Assembly: GCA_047974765.1 (NCBI GenBank)
Contig: JBKECP010000006.1
Span: 1 to 64,000 of the forward strand
Direction of reading: 5' to 3'
DNA: 64,000 bases
Origin: JBKECP01 sp047974765
Lineage (GTDB): Bacteria > Pseudomonadota > Gammaproteobacteria > Pseudomonadales > Halieaceae
Part shown: positions 16,847 to 26,518 of the stretch, piece by piece
Position numbering within the stretch: position 1 is the stretch's first letter
How the letters are laid out: every line of letters begins with the position of its first letter
Notes under the pieces: generated by a model
Told to the model about the DNA's origin: nothing
The model's database searches: none
Seen by the model: the letters and a program-made list of their open reading frames with translations, nothing else
Made by a program: the position numbers and the translations under genes

Positions 16847-18511
16847 CTACTTCAGCTTGCGGTATCTGACGCGCTGCGGCTGATCGGCCTCCTTGCCCAG
16901 GCGTGACTTGCGGTCTTCCTCGTAGTCGCTGAAGTTGCCCTCGTGGAAGACAATCCCGCCGTCGTCTTCGTAGGCCAGGATGTGGGTGGCGATGCGATCC
17001 AGAAACCAGCGATCGTGGGAGATCACCAGTGCCGATCCGGGGAAGGCCAGTACCGCCTCTTCCAGTGCGCGCAGGGTTTCCACGTCCAGGTCGTTGGTCG
17101 GTTCGTCCAGCAGCAGTACGTTGCCACCCTGTTTCAGCAGCTTGGCCAGGTGCAGGCGGTTGCGCTCGCCACCGGACAGATCCCTGACAAATTTCTGCTG
17201 GTCCGAGCCCTTGAAGTTGAAGCGGCCCACATAGGAGCGCGAGGGCACCTCGTAGCTGCCGATACGCATGATGTCGTGGCCGTCGGAGATTTCTTCCCAT
17301 ACGGTTTTGTTGCCGTCGAGGTCATCGCGGCTCTGATCGACGTAGGATAACTGTACGGTCTCGCCAATTTTGACCTCGCCGCTATCGGGCTGCTCCTGGC
17401 CCATGAGGATACGAAAGAGGGTCGACTTACCCATGCCGTTGGCGCCGATAATACCGACGATACTGCCCTTGGGTACGGTGAAGCTCACGTCATCGAACAG
17501 CAGGCGGTCACCAAAGGCCTTCTTCAGCTTGCTGACTTCAACCACGTTATCGCCCAGACGCGGGCCTGGCGGGATGTAGATCTCGTTGGTCTCATTGCGG
17601 CTCTGGAATTCCTGGGATTGCAGTTCCTCAAAGCGCTGCAGGCGGGCCTTGCTCTTGGCCTGACGACCCTTGGGATTGCTGCGCACCCACTCCAGCTCGG
17701 CCCTGATGGCCTTCTGGTGGGAGGCCTCCTGGCGCTTCTCCTGTTCGAGGCGCTTCTCTTTGGCATCGAGCCAGTCAGAGTAGTTGCCTTCGTAGGGGAT
17801 ACCGCGGCCCCGGTCCAGTTCCAGAATCCAGCCGGCGGCGTTGTCGAGGAAGTAGCGGTCGTGGGTGATGGCCACCACGGTGCCAGGGAAGCCTTCGAGG
17901 AAGCGCTCCAGCCAGGCCACGCTCTCGGCGTCGAGATGGTTGGTGGGCTCGTCCAGCAGCAGCATGTCCGGCGCTGACAGCAGCAGTCGGCACAGGGCTA
18001 CCCGGCGCCGTTCACCACCGGATAGTTTGCTCACATCTGCACCCCAGGGCGGCAGGCGCAGAGCGTCGGCGGCGACTTCCAGTTTGTGTTCGATATTGTG
18101 GGCATCAGTGGCCTGGATAATGTCTTCCAGTCGCGCCTGCTCCTTGGCCAGGGCGTCAAAGTCGGCATCCGGTTCGGCGTAGTCAGCGTAGACTTTTTCC
18201 AGCCCCGCCAGCGCATCGATGGCCTCCTGCAAGCCCTCTTCCACATTGCCGCGCACGTCTTTGGCTTCATCCAGCTGAGGTTCCTGGGGCAGGTAGCCGA
18301 TCTTGATACCTGGCTGGGGGCGGGCTTCGCCGAGAATGTCGGTGTCGATACCGGCCATGATTTTCAGCAGGGTGGATTTACCGGCACCATTGAGTCCGAG
18401 CACGCCGATCTTGGCGCCGGGAAAGAAGGACAGCGAGATATCCTCCAGGATGGTTTTCTTGGGCGGCACAACCTTGCCGACCCGGTTCATGGTGTAGACA
18501 TACTGGGCCAT
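16847..18511 (-). CDS. ettA: Energy-dependent translational throttle ABC-F protein
   Basis: 554 residues with two ABC ATPase domains (Walker A GLNGAGKST and GANGMGKST; signatures LSGGERRRVALCRLLL and LSGGERNRLHLAKLL) and an arm/linker between them. ABC-F proteins bind the ribosomal E site and gate the first steps of elongation according to ATP/ADP. MAQYVYTMNRVGKVVPPKK is the classical EttA start, so I place it at 18511, not at the longer in-frame start at 18589. Confidence 0.96.
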   Translation of the reverse strand: MAQYVYTMNRVGKVVPPKKTILEDISLSFFPGAKIGVLGLNGAGKSTLLKIMAGIDTDILGEARPQPGIKIGYLPQEPQLDEAKDVRGNVEEGLQEAIDALAGLEKVYADYAEPDADFDALAKEQARLEDIIQATDAHNIEHKLEVAADALRLPPWGADVSKLSGGERRRVALCRLLLSAPDMLLLDEPTNHLDAESVAWLERFLEGFPGTVVAITHDRYFLDNAAGWILELDRGRGIPYEGNYSDWLDAKEKRLEQEKRQEASHQKAIRAELEWVRSNPKGRQAKSKARLQRFEELQSQEFQSRNETNEIYIPPGPRLGDNVVEVSKLKKAFGDRLLFDDVSFTVPKGSIVGIIGANGMGKSTLFRILMGQEQPDSGEVKIGETVQLSYVDQSRDDLDGNKTVWEEISDGHDIMRIGSYEVPSRSYVGRFNFKGSDQQKFVRDLSGGERNRLHLAKLLKQGGNVLLLDEPTNDLDVETLRALEEAVLAFPGSALVISHDRWFLDRIATHILAYEDDGGIVFHEGNFSDYEEDRKSRLGKEADQPQRVRYRKLK

Positions 18512-18638
18512 AGGAGTGTTGACTCTCTGCTGTGTGAATAAGGACGGGGATTCTACCAAAAAACGACTGAACCGCGAGATTTGCAGCAAGCGGAGCTGTG
18601 TTGACCGGAAATATACTTGTTGACGGCGGAGTTATAAC

Positions 18639-18653
18639 TGAGAATAATTCGCA
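18639..18653. promoter_or_regulatory. Fur box of the TonB receptor operon
   Basis: TGAGAATAATTCGCA matches the inverted repeat seen at 796 and 1176 except for one arm base. It sits about 45 bases before the receptor start, as expected for iron-repressed transcription. Confidence 0.7.
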
Positions 18654-18697
18654 CCTTTAATTACCTTTCCTATTAAAATGCACAGGACGTGTTGTCG

Positions 18698-20863
18698 ATG
18701 TTCATAAAGTCTCCCCGTTTTTTCAAAATAGCTGGTTCTGGCCTGTTTATGGCCGCTGTTCAGGCATCTTCTTTTTCTGTTGTGGCGCAGACATCTACAG
18801 ATGATGAAAATGATAACGATCAACTGGAAGAAGTTCTGGTGACCGGCAGTTATCTGCTTAATGAGGATATTGATATGGCCACGGGTCTGGGGCTGACGGC
18901 GCTGGAGACACCCCAGTCAGTCAGTGTACTGACAGCCCAGCGTATTCTCGACCAGAATCTGCGTACTATTTCTGATGTGGTAGCCAATGCGCCAGGGCTG
19001 TCGAGGCAGCAGTGGGACAATGTTCGCAATACCTTTACCGCCCGTGGCTTTAGTGTCGATCGCTACCAAATTGATGGTGTTCCACTTCCCTGGAGCCTTG
19101 CGGGTAATGCCGCTGAGACCATAGCCGATATGGTATTGAATGAGCGGATTGAAATTGTGCGTGGTGCAACGGGTTTAATGACAGGCTACGGTGACCCTTC
19201 TGCATCGATCAATCTGATTCGCAAGCATGCTGATGCGCAGGAACTGAGCGGCTATATGAGCCTCGGCGCCGGTCGTTGGGATAATTACAATGTAACGGCG
19301 GATGTTGGTGCGCCGCTGGCTTTTGATGGTGCCGTGCGTGGTCGGCTCGTACTCAAACAGTCAAAGGAAAAATCCTTCCAGGATTATTACGAAGGTGAGT
19401 CATCGGTTTATTACGGTGTTATTGATACTGATATCACCGACAATACACTGCTGCGTGTTGGCGCAAGCTTTCAACAGAATGATCCGACCGGTGTTATTTG
19501 GGGCTCATTGCCAGCCTGGTATAGCGATGGTCGTCAGGCTCAGTGGTCCCAGTCCAAATCCACAGCCGCCAAATGGACGCAGTGGAGTACAGAAAACGAT
19601 GCTTATTTTGTCAATTTGATACATACACTGCCCAACGGCTGGCGTTTCCGTATGGACTATAACCGCCTGGTGAATTCCTGGACGACACGGCTGATCTATA
19701 TGAATGGTGTTGTCGACCCTGATACCGGGCTGCTCTACAACGGTATTGATGATCAGGGGCAGCCGATAGAAACTGTTCCCTCTTTGTATCGCAGCAAGGG
19801 TGAGTCTGAACTCAACAGTTTTGGCTTTCAGCTCAGCGGTGATTTTGAACTGCTTGGGCAGACCCATGACTTTGTGCTGGGTTCTATGCACAGTGACCAG
19901 ACCTCTGAAGCACGGACCTATGCCGCTTCTGATGAAAGCTATGTATCGCTAGGTAATTTCTTTGAGTGGGATGGCGGTTATCCCGAGCCCATCTGGGCTA
20001 ATGAGACAAATCTGGTGCAGGATCAAACGACCGAAGAAGAAGGTTTCTACGGTGCGTTACGTCTGTCATTGGGTGAGCATCTGCGGTTTATTGCTGGTGC
20101 CCGCGTAACTACCTGGAACCAGAATGGTTTTGCCTGGAGTGGCCCCTTTGATTACGGTGACGATGATCAGGTTATTCCCTATGCCGGTCTGTTGCTGGAT
20201 CTGGATGACTATCACCGTCTCTACGTCAGCTACACCGAAATTTTCAAGCCACAGAATGCGCGTGATGCAGACCGTAATCTGCTGGATCCGCTGGTGGGGA
20301 AAAGCAGCGAGCTGGGGGTTAAAAGTGCCTGGCTCGACGGTATGCTGGAGTCCACAGTCGCGGTATTTTTGATTCAACAGGACAATCTGGCTCAGGATAC
20401 CGGGATTATGTACCCGGGTACTACTGAGACGATTTATACAGAAGCCGACGGTACGGAGAGCAAGGGTATTGAGGTTGAAGTGGTTGGTAGCATCACCGAT
20501 AACTGGCGGATGAGTGCCAGCTATACCTGGTTTCAGGCTGAGGATGAAGATGGCTATGACGTCAATACCGATGTACCCAGAGAGTTACTAAAGCTCTTTA
20601 GCACCTACGACATCAATACCAAACTGACCGTTGGTGGTGGTGTCAACTGGCAGGACAAAATTTACGGAGGCAACTTGAAGCAGGAATCTTATGCCTTGGT
20701 TAATTTGATGGCGCGCTATAATGTCAATGACAATTTGTCCATACAGGCCAATGTCGATAACCTTTTTGATGAGGAGTACTACAGCTACCTTAATAATGGT
20801 GGCGCCCAGTACCGTTACGGGAGGCCAGCAGACTATAGTGTCCACGTTAATTACCAGTTCTGA
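18698..20863 (+). CDS. TonB-dependent siderophore receptor
   Basis: 721-residue outer-membrane receptor of the FhuE/FpvA type. It has a signal peptide (ends near VVAQTS), a TonB-box-like EEVLVTG, and a plug domain (TPQSVSVLTAQRILDQN, ..TFTARGFSVDRYQIDGVP, ERIEIVRGATGLMTGYGDPS). The 22-strand barrel ends in the typical aromatic residue (SVHVNYQF). It imports ferric siderophores using the proton motive force through TonB-ExbBD. ATG 18698 is preferred over GTG 18689. A Fur box lies upstream and three small membrane genes follow in the same operon. Confidence 0.95.
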   Translation: MFIKSPRFFKIAGSGLFMAAVQASSFSVVAQTSTDDENDNDQLEEVLVTGSYLLNEDIDMATGLGLTALETPQSVSVLTAQRILDQNLRTISDVVANAPGLSRQQWDNVRNTFTARGFSVDRYQIDGVPLPWSLAGNAAETIADMVLNERIEIVRGATGLMTGYGDPSASINLIRKHADAQELSGYMSLGAGRWDNYNVTADVGAPLAFDGAVRGRLVLKQSKEKSFQDYYEGESSVYYGVIDTDITDNTLLRVGASFQQNDPTGVIWGSLPAWYSDGRQAQWSQSKSTAAKWTQWSTENDAYFVNLIHTLPNGWRFRMDYNRLVNSWTTRLIYMNGVVDPDTGLLYNGIDDQGQPIETVPSLYRSKGESELNSFGFQLSGDFELLGQTHDFVLGSMHSDQTSEARTYAASDESYVSLGNFFEWDGGYPEPIWANETNLVQDQTTEEEGFYGALRLSLGEHLRFIAGARVTTWNQNGFAWSGPFDYGDDDQVIPYAGLLLDLDDYHRLYVSYTEIFKPQNARDADRNLLDPLVGKSSELGVKSAWLDGMLESTVAVFLIQQDNLAQDTGIMYPGTTETIYTEADGTESKGIEVEVVGSITDNWRMSASYTWFQAEDEDGYDVNTDVPRELLKLFSTYDINTKLTVGGGVNWQDKIYGGNLKQESYALVNLMARYNVNDNLSIQANVDNLFDEEYYSYLNNGGAQYRYGRPADYSVHVNYQF

Positions 20864-21170
20864 CAAAAAGGAATGGCCGGTCCGTACACTGGCCATTCTC
20901 TCACGCATAGCCGCCAGCCTTGCTGGCGGCTATGTCTTTGTCTGGGGTGCCAGCAGCCTGGGTATTGTTACTTTGGTTGCATTGGGTGTGGACTACGATA
21001 GCGCCTGGACTTTTTGTATGCTGCTGGCTTTTTTGCTTTATCTGACGGCCTTTCTCTGGGTCTGGACAGTGCATCGTGTATTGTGGGCCTGGCTGATATT
21101 GGCTGGAGGTGGCGGCGTAATGACGGCGGTGGCCTTATTTGTCCAGCAGCGACTGATAGCAGGAGCATAA
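20838..21170 (+). CDS. DUF3649 membrane protein
   Basis: 110 residues from GTG 20838, overlapping the receptor end by 26 bases. It has three hydrophobic helices (RIAASLAGGYVFVWGASSLG, then WTFCMLLAFLLYLTAFLW, then VLWAWLILAGGGGVM). DUF3649 proteins are regularly encoded between TonB siderophore receptors and PepSY reductase-like proteins; their function is not defined. The upstream part of this frame (from 20721) overlaps receptor coding sequence and is not used. Confidence 0.75.
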   Translation: MSTLITSSDKKEWPVRTLAILSRIAASLAGGYVFVWGASSLGIVTLVALGVDYDSAWTFCMLLAFLLYLTAFLWVWTVHRVLWAWLILAGGGGVMTAVALFVQQRLIAGA

Positions 21171-21173
21171 GTC

Positions 21174-22877
21174 ATGTTTGCCAATTTTCGCCAGGCGATG
21201 GCCTGGCTTCATACCTGGTTTGGATTGGTGCTGGGTTATGTACTGATGGTGGCCTTTTTCTTTGGCGCACTGTCAGTCTTTGATCGTGAGATTGATCGCT
21301 GGGCACTGCCTGATACCCGTTTTGAAGCACAACCCATGCCCTCCTATGACGAGGTGCTGGCGCCGGTTTATGCCCGCCTGCGGGCTCACCCTGATGATAT
21401 GGTGCGCACCGCCCGTCGGGTGCATGGCGAGATTCCCGACCCCGATACCCTGCCTATGGCTTCGCAGTGGGCTTATACCACGCATCGTGATCCGGTATTG
21501 CGTCTGGGCGGGGAGTACAGTATTCCTAACAAACCCATTGACGCCAGTGATGACCACCAGCATGTACACGGCTGGGGCAGTATTGATCCGCGCACGGGTG
21601 AGTTTCTAAGTGAGGGCAGCCTGAAAATCGGCAGTGAATTTTTTTATCCACTGCATTACAGCCTGCATCTGACACGCTGGAACCTGGGTTACTGGATAGT
21701 GGGGCTGGCAGCACTGATGATGCTGATGGCGCTGGTAAGCGGTGTTGTCATCCATCGCAAGCTGTTCAAGGAGCTGTTTACCTTCAGGCCGCACAAGCAG
21801 ACACAGCGCAGTGTGCTCGACTTACACAATATGACGGGTGTGGTAGCGCTGCCCTTTCACTTTTTCTTCGCTTTTACTGGCCTGGTCATCTTCGCCAATA
21901 TCTATCTGCCTTTAAATCACACCATGCTCAAGCCCCTGCATGAGCAGCATGAGCTTCTGGATGCACAGCAAACCGGTCTGCCCCATGAGCCGGCTGGTGT
22001 AGTTGCACCGCTGGCCTCGGTGGATGCCATGGTGGCTGAGGCCAAACGCCGCTGGTTGGCGCGTGATATGCCGGGTGAGCCGGGATTTTTGGTGGTGGAG
22101 CACCTGGGTGACAGCAATGGCTACGTCAGTATTTACCGTGCTGGCAGCGATCAGGTGGCGCTGGTTGGGCAGGGGGTTCACTTTAAGGCTAGTACGGGTG
22201 AAGTATTGCGTGAGGATCCTCCGCTGGCTCCGGTATTTGCCGTCAATGAGTTTTTAACGGGCCTGCATTTGCAGCACTTCAGACACTGGTTGTTGCGCTG
22301 GCTCTATGTGCTTGGCGGTTTGTCGGGCTGTGTCTGTATTGCGACCGGCTTTCTGTTTTTTACCGAAAAGCGCAAACGTCAGCTGACCGGGCAATCCGGT
22401 GTCGCCGTGCGCTGGGTTGATGCGCTGGCGATCACGGCGGTAACGGGCATGCTGGTTGCCACTGTAGCCATGCTGGTGTCCAACCGGCTGCTGCCTGTTA
22501 ATATGGCCGCCCGTGGCGATTGGCAGGAAGTCGTATTCTGGCTCAGCTGGCTGGCGGCATTGATTCATGCATTTGCCCGCAGTGGTATTGTGACCCGTGG
22601 ATTGATTTCACCGGCCTGGCGGGAACAGTGCTGGTTGTTTGCTGCTCTGGCGATGTTAGCTGTGCTTCTGAACTGGCTGACAACGGGTGATCACCTGATT
22701 AAAACGGTGGGTGAAGGTTATTGGCCGGTGGCGGGCGTCGATCTGGCCTTGCTGGTCAGTGCAGGTATTGCTATTTATGCTGCGCGCCTGTTGCGGCGTA
22801 AAGAAGCGGGTAAGGCAGCCGCTATTGCTGCGCATTCACGCAACTCACTGGATGCTCTGGAGCCTGCCCATGGCTGA
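21174..22877 (+). CDS. PepSY-associated TM protein (ferric siderophore reductase-like)
   Basis: 567 residues. It has four to seven transmembrane helices with periplasmic PepSY-like segments: helix 1 at about 13-35, a large periplasmic loop, the helix pair around 170-250 (DLHNMTGVVALPFHFFFAFT), and a C-terminal membrane block. Conserved His residues (LHTWFGLVLGY, LHLTRWNLGYW, HNMTG, FRHWLLRW) suit haem binding, as in FoxB/FsrB-type inner-membrane reductases that release iron from siderophores. Substrate is unknown. The start is 3 bases after the DUF3649 stop. Confidence 0.85.
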   Translation: MFANFRQAMAWLHTWFGLVLGYVLMVAFFFGALSVFDREIDRWALPDTRFEAQPMPSYDEVLAPVYARLRAHPDDMVRTARRVHGEIPDPDTLPMASQWAYTTHRDPVLRLGGEYSIPNKPIDASDDHQHVHGWGSIDPRTGEFLSEGSLKIGSEFFYPLHYSLHLTRWNLGYWIVGLAALMMLMALVSGVVIHRKLFKELFTFRPHKQTQRSVLDLHNMTGVVALPFHFFFAFTGLVIFANIYLPLNHTMLKPLHEQHELLDAQQTGLPHEPAGVVAPLASVDAMVAEAKRRWLARDMPGEPGFLVVEHLGDSNGYVSIYRAGSDQVALVGQGVHFKASTGEVLREDPPLAPVFAVNEFLTGLHLQHFRHWLLRWLYVLGGLSGCVCIATGFLFFTEKRKRQLTGQSGVAVRWVDALAITAVTGMLVATVAMLVSNRLLPVNMAARGDWQEVVFWLSWLAALIHAFARSGIVTRGLISPAWREQCWLFAALAMLAVLLNWLTTGDHLIKTVGEGYWPVAGVDLALLVSAGIAIYAARLLRRKEAGKAAAIAAHSRNSLDALEPAHG

Positions 22878-23184
22878 GAATTTGTTATTGGCCCTGGCTT
22901 TGTTTGCCAGCTTTTGTGGTATGGCCTGGTTTGCGCTGGCCAGGAATATACACTGGCGGCAGGTTCGCAATAGTCGTGAGGCATCCCCAAAAACCCGCAC
23001 CTTGTTTCGTGTTGCTGGCTGGCTTGGGCTGGTCGGCAGTTTGTGGCTTTGCCTGCTGGCCGATGCGCCATCAATGGCGGTGCTGGTGTGGATCATGTCA
23101 CTGGCTCTGGCGGCACTTGCTGTGGCCATGCTGCTGAGCTGGCGTCCGCGCTGGCTCATTTTGTGGACAATAGGGTTGCATTAA
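22870..23184 (+). CDS. DUF3325 membrane protein
   Basis: 104 residues, three predicted helices (LLLALALFASFCGMAWFAL, LFRVAGWLGLVGSLWLCLL, VWIMSLALAALAVAMLL). Its ATG overlaps the last bases of the PepSY gene (8 bases), indicating coupling. DUF3325 is the usual last member of receptor-DUF3649-PepSY-DUF3325 iron operons. The function is not known. Confidence 0.8.
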   Translation: MAENLLLALALFASFCGMAWFALARNIHWRQVRNSREASPKTRTLFRVAGWLGLVGSLWLCLLADAPSMAVLVWIMSLALAALAVAMLLSWRPRWLILWTIGLH

Positions 23185-23200
23185 GGTTTTTTTATAAGCA

Positions 23201-24265
23201 CTAATTGGCAATGGGTGCGCTGCTCAGATCTTCCTGGTTACTCTCGGCCGGTTCCGGCTCCAGTTCTTCATGGAAGGCCTCTACCTCCCATTTGCGGCGT
23301 CCTTCAATTTCAGCAATATGAAACAGGGCGTCACCTTCATAAACCAGGGGCAGATTGGTACGACCAATGACAATACCGGCGGTTTCTGCCAGTACATCGG
23401 CCTCTCTTTCTCCCAGTGGGTCAGCGATAAAGCCGATAGTCTGGTCTTCTTCAACCTCTGCTCCCAGCGGTACCAGTACCCGCAAAATGCCGCTTTCGGG
23501 TGCGCGTATCCAGCTGGTGTTACGGCTGATGATAGGACGTTTCACCTGGGCGCGACTTTTGCGCAGCATACCCAGATGGCGCATTACGCTTAAAATACCT
23601 TTTAGACCGGCACGAATATAAATCTCGTCAAAACGCAGTGCTTCACAGGATTCGTAGAGCAACACCGGCACGCCGATGTCACCTGCGGCCTGACGCAGCG
23701 ATCCGTCCCGGATTTTGGCGTCGATGGCTATGGGGGCGCCAAAGGCCTCTGTCATTGCCAGTGTGGCCGGGTCTTCCAGATTGGCACGAATTTGTGGGAA
23801 ATTACTGCGATGGCGGGCGCCCGTGTGCAGATCAATGCCGTGTGTACACTGGGCAATGATTTCCTTTAAAAAAGTATGTGCAATTCGCCCGGTCAGCGAG
23901 CCTCGTTTGGAACCGGGAAAGGAACGGTTGAGGTCGCGGCCATCCGGTAAGTAGCGGGTGTGGTTGATAAAGCCGTATACATTGACGATGGGAATGGCCA
24001 CCAGTGTACCCTGGATGCGTGACAAGTGCGGATCCTTGAGCAGACGGCGAATGATCTCCACGCCGTTGATCTCATCGCCGTGGATAGCCGCGCAAACGAA
24101 CAGCACCGGTCCGGGCCGCTTGCCGCGCACCACCTGTACACTGATGGACAGATTGTCGTGAGTGTACATGGGGGCAACGGGAATTTCGATCATGCACTGC
24201 TGGCCGGGTTCAATGCTTTTTCCGCCAATAGTCAGCTTGTCCGCTATTTGTTTTTTTGGTGTCAC
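23201..24265 (-). CDS. Succinylglutamate desuccinylase/aspartoacylase-family zinc hydrolase
   Basis: 354 residues. It is an M14-like zinc carboxypeptidase fold deacylase with the metal motif AAIHGDEINGVEI (H-x-x-E), DLNRSFPG and GIDLHTG. The C-terminal ~90 residues form a beta-rich lid (GILRVLVPLGAEVEEDQTIG). Relatives hydrolyse N-acyl amino acids, and genes of this subgroup are commonly found with RimB/RimK. It overlaps the upstream rimB-like gene by GTGA. The acidic tail (EELEPEPAESNQED) is unusual. Confidence 0.8.
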   Translation of the reverse strand: MTPKKQIADKLTIGGKSIEPGQQCMIEIPVAPMYTHDNLSISVQVVRGKRPGPVLFVCAAIHGDEINGVEIIRRLLKDPHLSRIQGTLVAIPIVNVYGFINHTRYLPDGRDLNRSFPGSKRGSLTGRIAHTFLKEIIAQCTHGIDLHTGARHRSNFPQIRANLEDPATLAMTEAFGAPIAIDAKIRDGSLRQAAGDIGVPVLLYESCEALRFDEIYIRAGLKGILSVMRHLGMLRKSRAQVKRPIISRNTSWIRAPESGILRVLVPLGAEVEEDQTIGFIADPLGEREADVLAETAGIVIGRTNLPLVYEGDALFHIAEIEGRRKWEVEAFHEELEPEPAESNQEDLSSAPIAN

Positions 24266-24723
24266 AGATTTTTCTCTTTATGCCAAGAGTGCGGCGGTTT
24301 GCCCTGAAGGTAGGAGCCGCTGGAATCTACCAGAAAGTTATCGCGCATGGCGGTGCGTCCAAGCAGCATGCGAAAACGCATGGTTTCCCTGTCGGTGAGG
24401 GTGATCTCGGCGGTGATCAGCTTTTCGCCCACCCGGATAGTGCTCTGGATAACGTAACGCATCTCGCGGTGGCCACCGGAGTCGGTTACCTGGCGCTGAT
24501 CCAGCACCCTGGCTTCACAGGCGACTTCCCGGCTGGTATCACGCTGCCGGGGGTGAATTTTAAAGCGCACCCACGGTTGCCCATCGCGCTCGAAAGGTTC
24601 AACATAAAAAGCATGCAGGGCACTGGTGCGGGCACCGGTGTCAATTTTTGCCTTGATACTATCAATGCCGAGATCCGGCAGGGCAAGCCACTCACGCCAG
24701 CCTAGTACCGCTTTGTCTGTCAT
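24262..24723 (-). CDS. RimB-like retropepsin-type protease (DUF785)
   Basis: 153 residues from ATG 24723 (MTDKAVLGWREWLALPDLG). It has the retropepsin-like active-site pattern KIDTGARTSALHA (D-T-G). The family is annotated as ATP-dependent zinc protease or RimB; in Pseudomonas RimB works with the S6 glutamate ligase RimK and RimA. No rimK gene is nearby; the neighbour is an aspartoacylase-type enzyme. The longer frame to 24942 overlaps ugd and has no protein-like content. Confidence 0.82.
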   Translation of the reverse strand: MTDKAVLGWREWLALPDLGIDSIKAKIDTGARTSALHAFYVEPFERDGQPWVRFKIHPRQRDTSREVACEARVLDQRQVTDSGGHREMRYVIQSTIRVGEKLITAEITLTDRETMRFRMLLGRTAMRDNFLVDSSGSYLQGKPPHSWHKEKNL

Positions 24724-24892
24724 ATCTGAAACGCCTGTCTGGAAGCAGGTTCTGAGTATCTCTGCGATGGCTGGATCTGTAAACTGCCAGTGCAGCTTAT
24801 CGCTGCACTTTTCGTACTGTTTATTGCAGCTGTGGGTATAAATCCGATGAGTGGTACTTGCAGTGCTGACCGACAGGCCAGATATATGCTGC

Positions 24893-26236
24893 TTAAATTG
24901 CACTCTCCAGTGATAGACCACGGCCAATACCATAGTATTCAATGCCTAACTCGCGCATGTGGGCCGGGTTGTAGAGATTGCGCCCGTCAAAGATGACGGG
25001 TTGTTTCAACTGCTGTTTGATCAGCTCGAAATCCGGTGACCAAAAGGCTTTCCATTCGGTGCAAATAACCAGTGCATCGGCACCTTCAAGTGCTTCTTCC
25101 TTGTGCTCGCTGAGGATCAGATCATCGCGGTCGCCGTAGATTTCATGGCAGGCCTCCATGGCTTGTGGGTCGTAGGCGCGCACTTTGCCGCCATAAGACC
25201 AGATACCCTCCAATACATAGCGGCTTGGCGCCTCACGCATATCATCGGTGTTGGGTTTGAAGGCCAGACCCCACAGTGCAATGGTTTTGCCTGACAGGTC
25301 AGCACCGAAGCGGGCCATGACCCGCTCGGCCAGCTTGTTTTTCTGACGCTGGTTGGTGTCGTGAACAGCTGTCAGGATTTCTGCACGGTGGCCGTGCTGA
25401 CCAGCCAGAAATTTAAGGGCGCGCACGTCCTTGGGAAAGCAGGAACCGCCGTAGCCGCAGCCGGGGTAGATAAATTGATAGCCGATGCGCGGATCCGAAC
25501 CCATGCCACGGCGGACATCCTCAATGTCGGCGCCTACGGCTTCGGCGATATTGGCCATCTCGTTCATAAAGCTGATTTTGGTTGCCAACATGGCATTGGA
25601 GGCGTATTTGGTCAGTTCCGCGCTCGGCGGATCCATATGCATGATTTTCTCGTGATTGCGGTTGAAAGCCTGATACATGCGCCGCATTTCTTCCAGCACC
25701 TTCTGGGAGCGGGTGCCGATAACAATCCGGTCCGGACTCTGGCAATCCTTCACTGCTGAACCCTCTTTCAGAAACTCGGGATTGAAGGCGGTGTCAATGG
25801 GGATATCACGACCCTGATCCTGTAGTGCCTGCCTGATATGGGTCTGAATAGCATCAGTGGTGCCAACAGGTACGGTCGATTTGGTAATCACCACCTTGCG
25901 GCTGCTCATGGTGCGGGCAATCGTTGAGGCCACCTGCATGACATAACTTAAGTCGGCTGAGCCGTCTGGCTGTGAGGGGGTGCCTACACAGATAAACAAA
26001 TAATCGCTGGTCTGTACGGCTGTTTTGGCATCGGTCGTGAATGACAATAGCTGATTGTCCATACCGTTTTCGATCAGACTTGACAGGCCGGGCTCATAGA
26101 AGGGAACTTCTGCATTGCGCAAACGCGCCACACGTGCCTCATCCACGTCGACACAGATAACCCGATGGCCAACATCGGCGAAGATGGCCGCCTGTACCAG
26201 TCCAACATAACCACTGCCAAAGATTGTGATATTCAT
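24893..26236 (-). CDS. ugd: UDP-glucose 6-dehydrogenase
   Basis: 447 residues. It oxidises UDP-glucose to UDP-glucuronate with two NAD+, for exopolysaccharide or LPS precursors. N-terminal Rossmann motif GSGYVGLVQAAIFADVGH. The catalytic Cys is in GYGGSCFPKDVRAL and conserved Lys/Asn positions are present. The C-terminal UDP-binding domain shows ALWGLAFKPNTDDMREAPS. A single gene on the minus strand, divergent from glyA. Confidence 0.96.
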   Translation of the reverse strand: MNITIFGSGYVGLVQAAIFADVGHRVICVDVDEARVARLRNAEVPFYEPGLSSLIENGMDNQLLSFTTDAKTAVQTSDYLFICVGTPSQPDGSADLSYVMQVASTIARTMSSRKVVITKSTVPVGTTDAIQTHIRQALQDQGRDIPIDTAFNPEFLKEGSAVKDCQSPDRIVIGTRSQKVLEEMRRMYQAFNRNHEKIMHMDPPSAELTKYASNAMLATKISFMNEMANIAEAVGADIEDVRRGMGSDPRIGYQFIYPGCGYGGSCFPKDVRALKFLAGQHGHRAEILTAVHDTNQRQKNKLAERVMARFGADLSGKTIALWGLAFKPNTDDMREAPSRYVLEGIWSYGGKVRAYDPQAMEACHEIYGDRDDLILSEHKEEALEGADALVICTEWKAFWSPDFELIKQQLKQPVIFDGRNLYNPAHMRELGIEYYGIGRGLSLESAI

Positions 26237-26518
26237 ATTGTGAATCCAGATCCGTAAGCCAGGGGCTGTATATTGCTGGCTCAGTTAGCGTGAAAGCTGC
26301 ATGATAATACAAGCGCGAGACGGGTTCGCCCCTTTGAGGGCATCGGTGACAAAATTATCTTTGCCTGTTTTGCCGCCCGACATATGGGCCTGTTTACTGG
26401 TGAAATCTCCGTCTTATCCGGCGGCCTGATTCCGGGTAGAATAAGCGCCTTTTACGCGGGGGCAGCAGAAACAGAGCCGCCCCCAGTACCACTGCCTTTA
26501 CCGCGCCGGGAGATACCG

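Noticed and set aside
20721..20837. N-terminal extension of the DUF3649 gene
   Set aside because: This part is the receptor sequence read in another frame; family similarity begins after GTG 20838.
26384..26518. N-terminal extension of GlyA
   Set aside because: 45 residues absent from other SHMTs; GGGAG and the standard start are at 26519.
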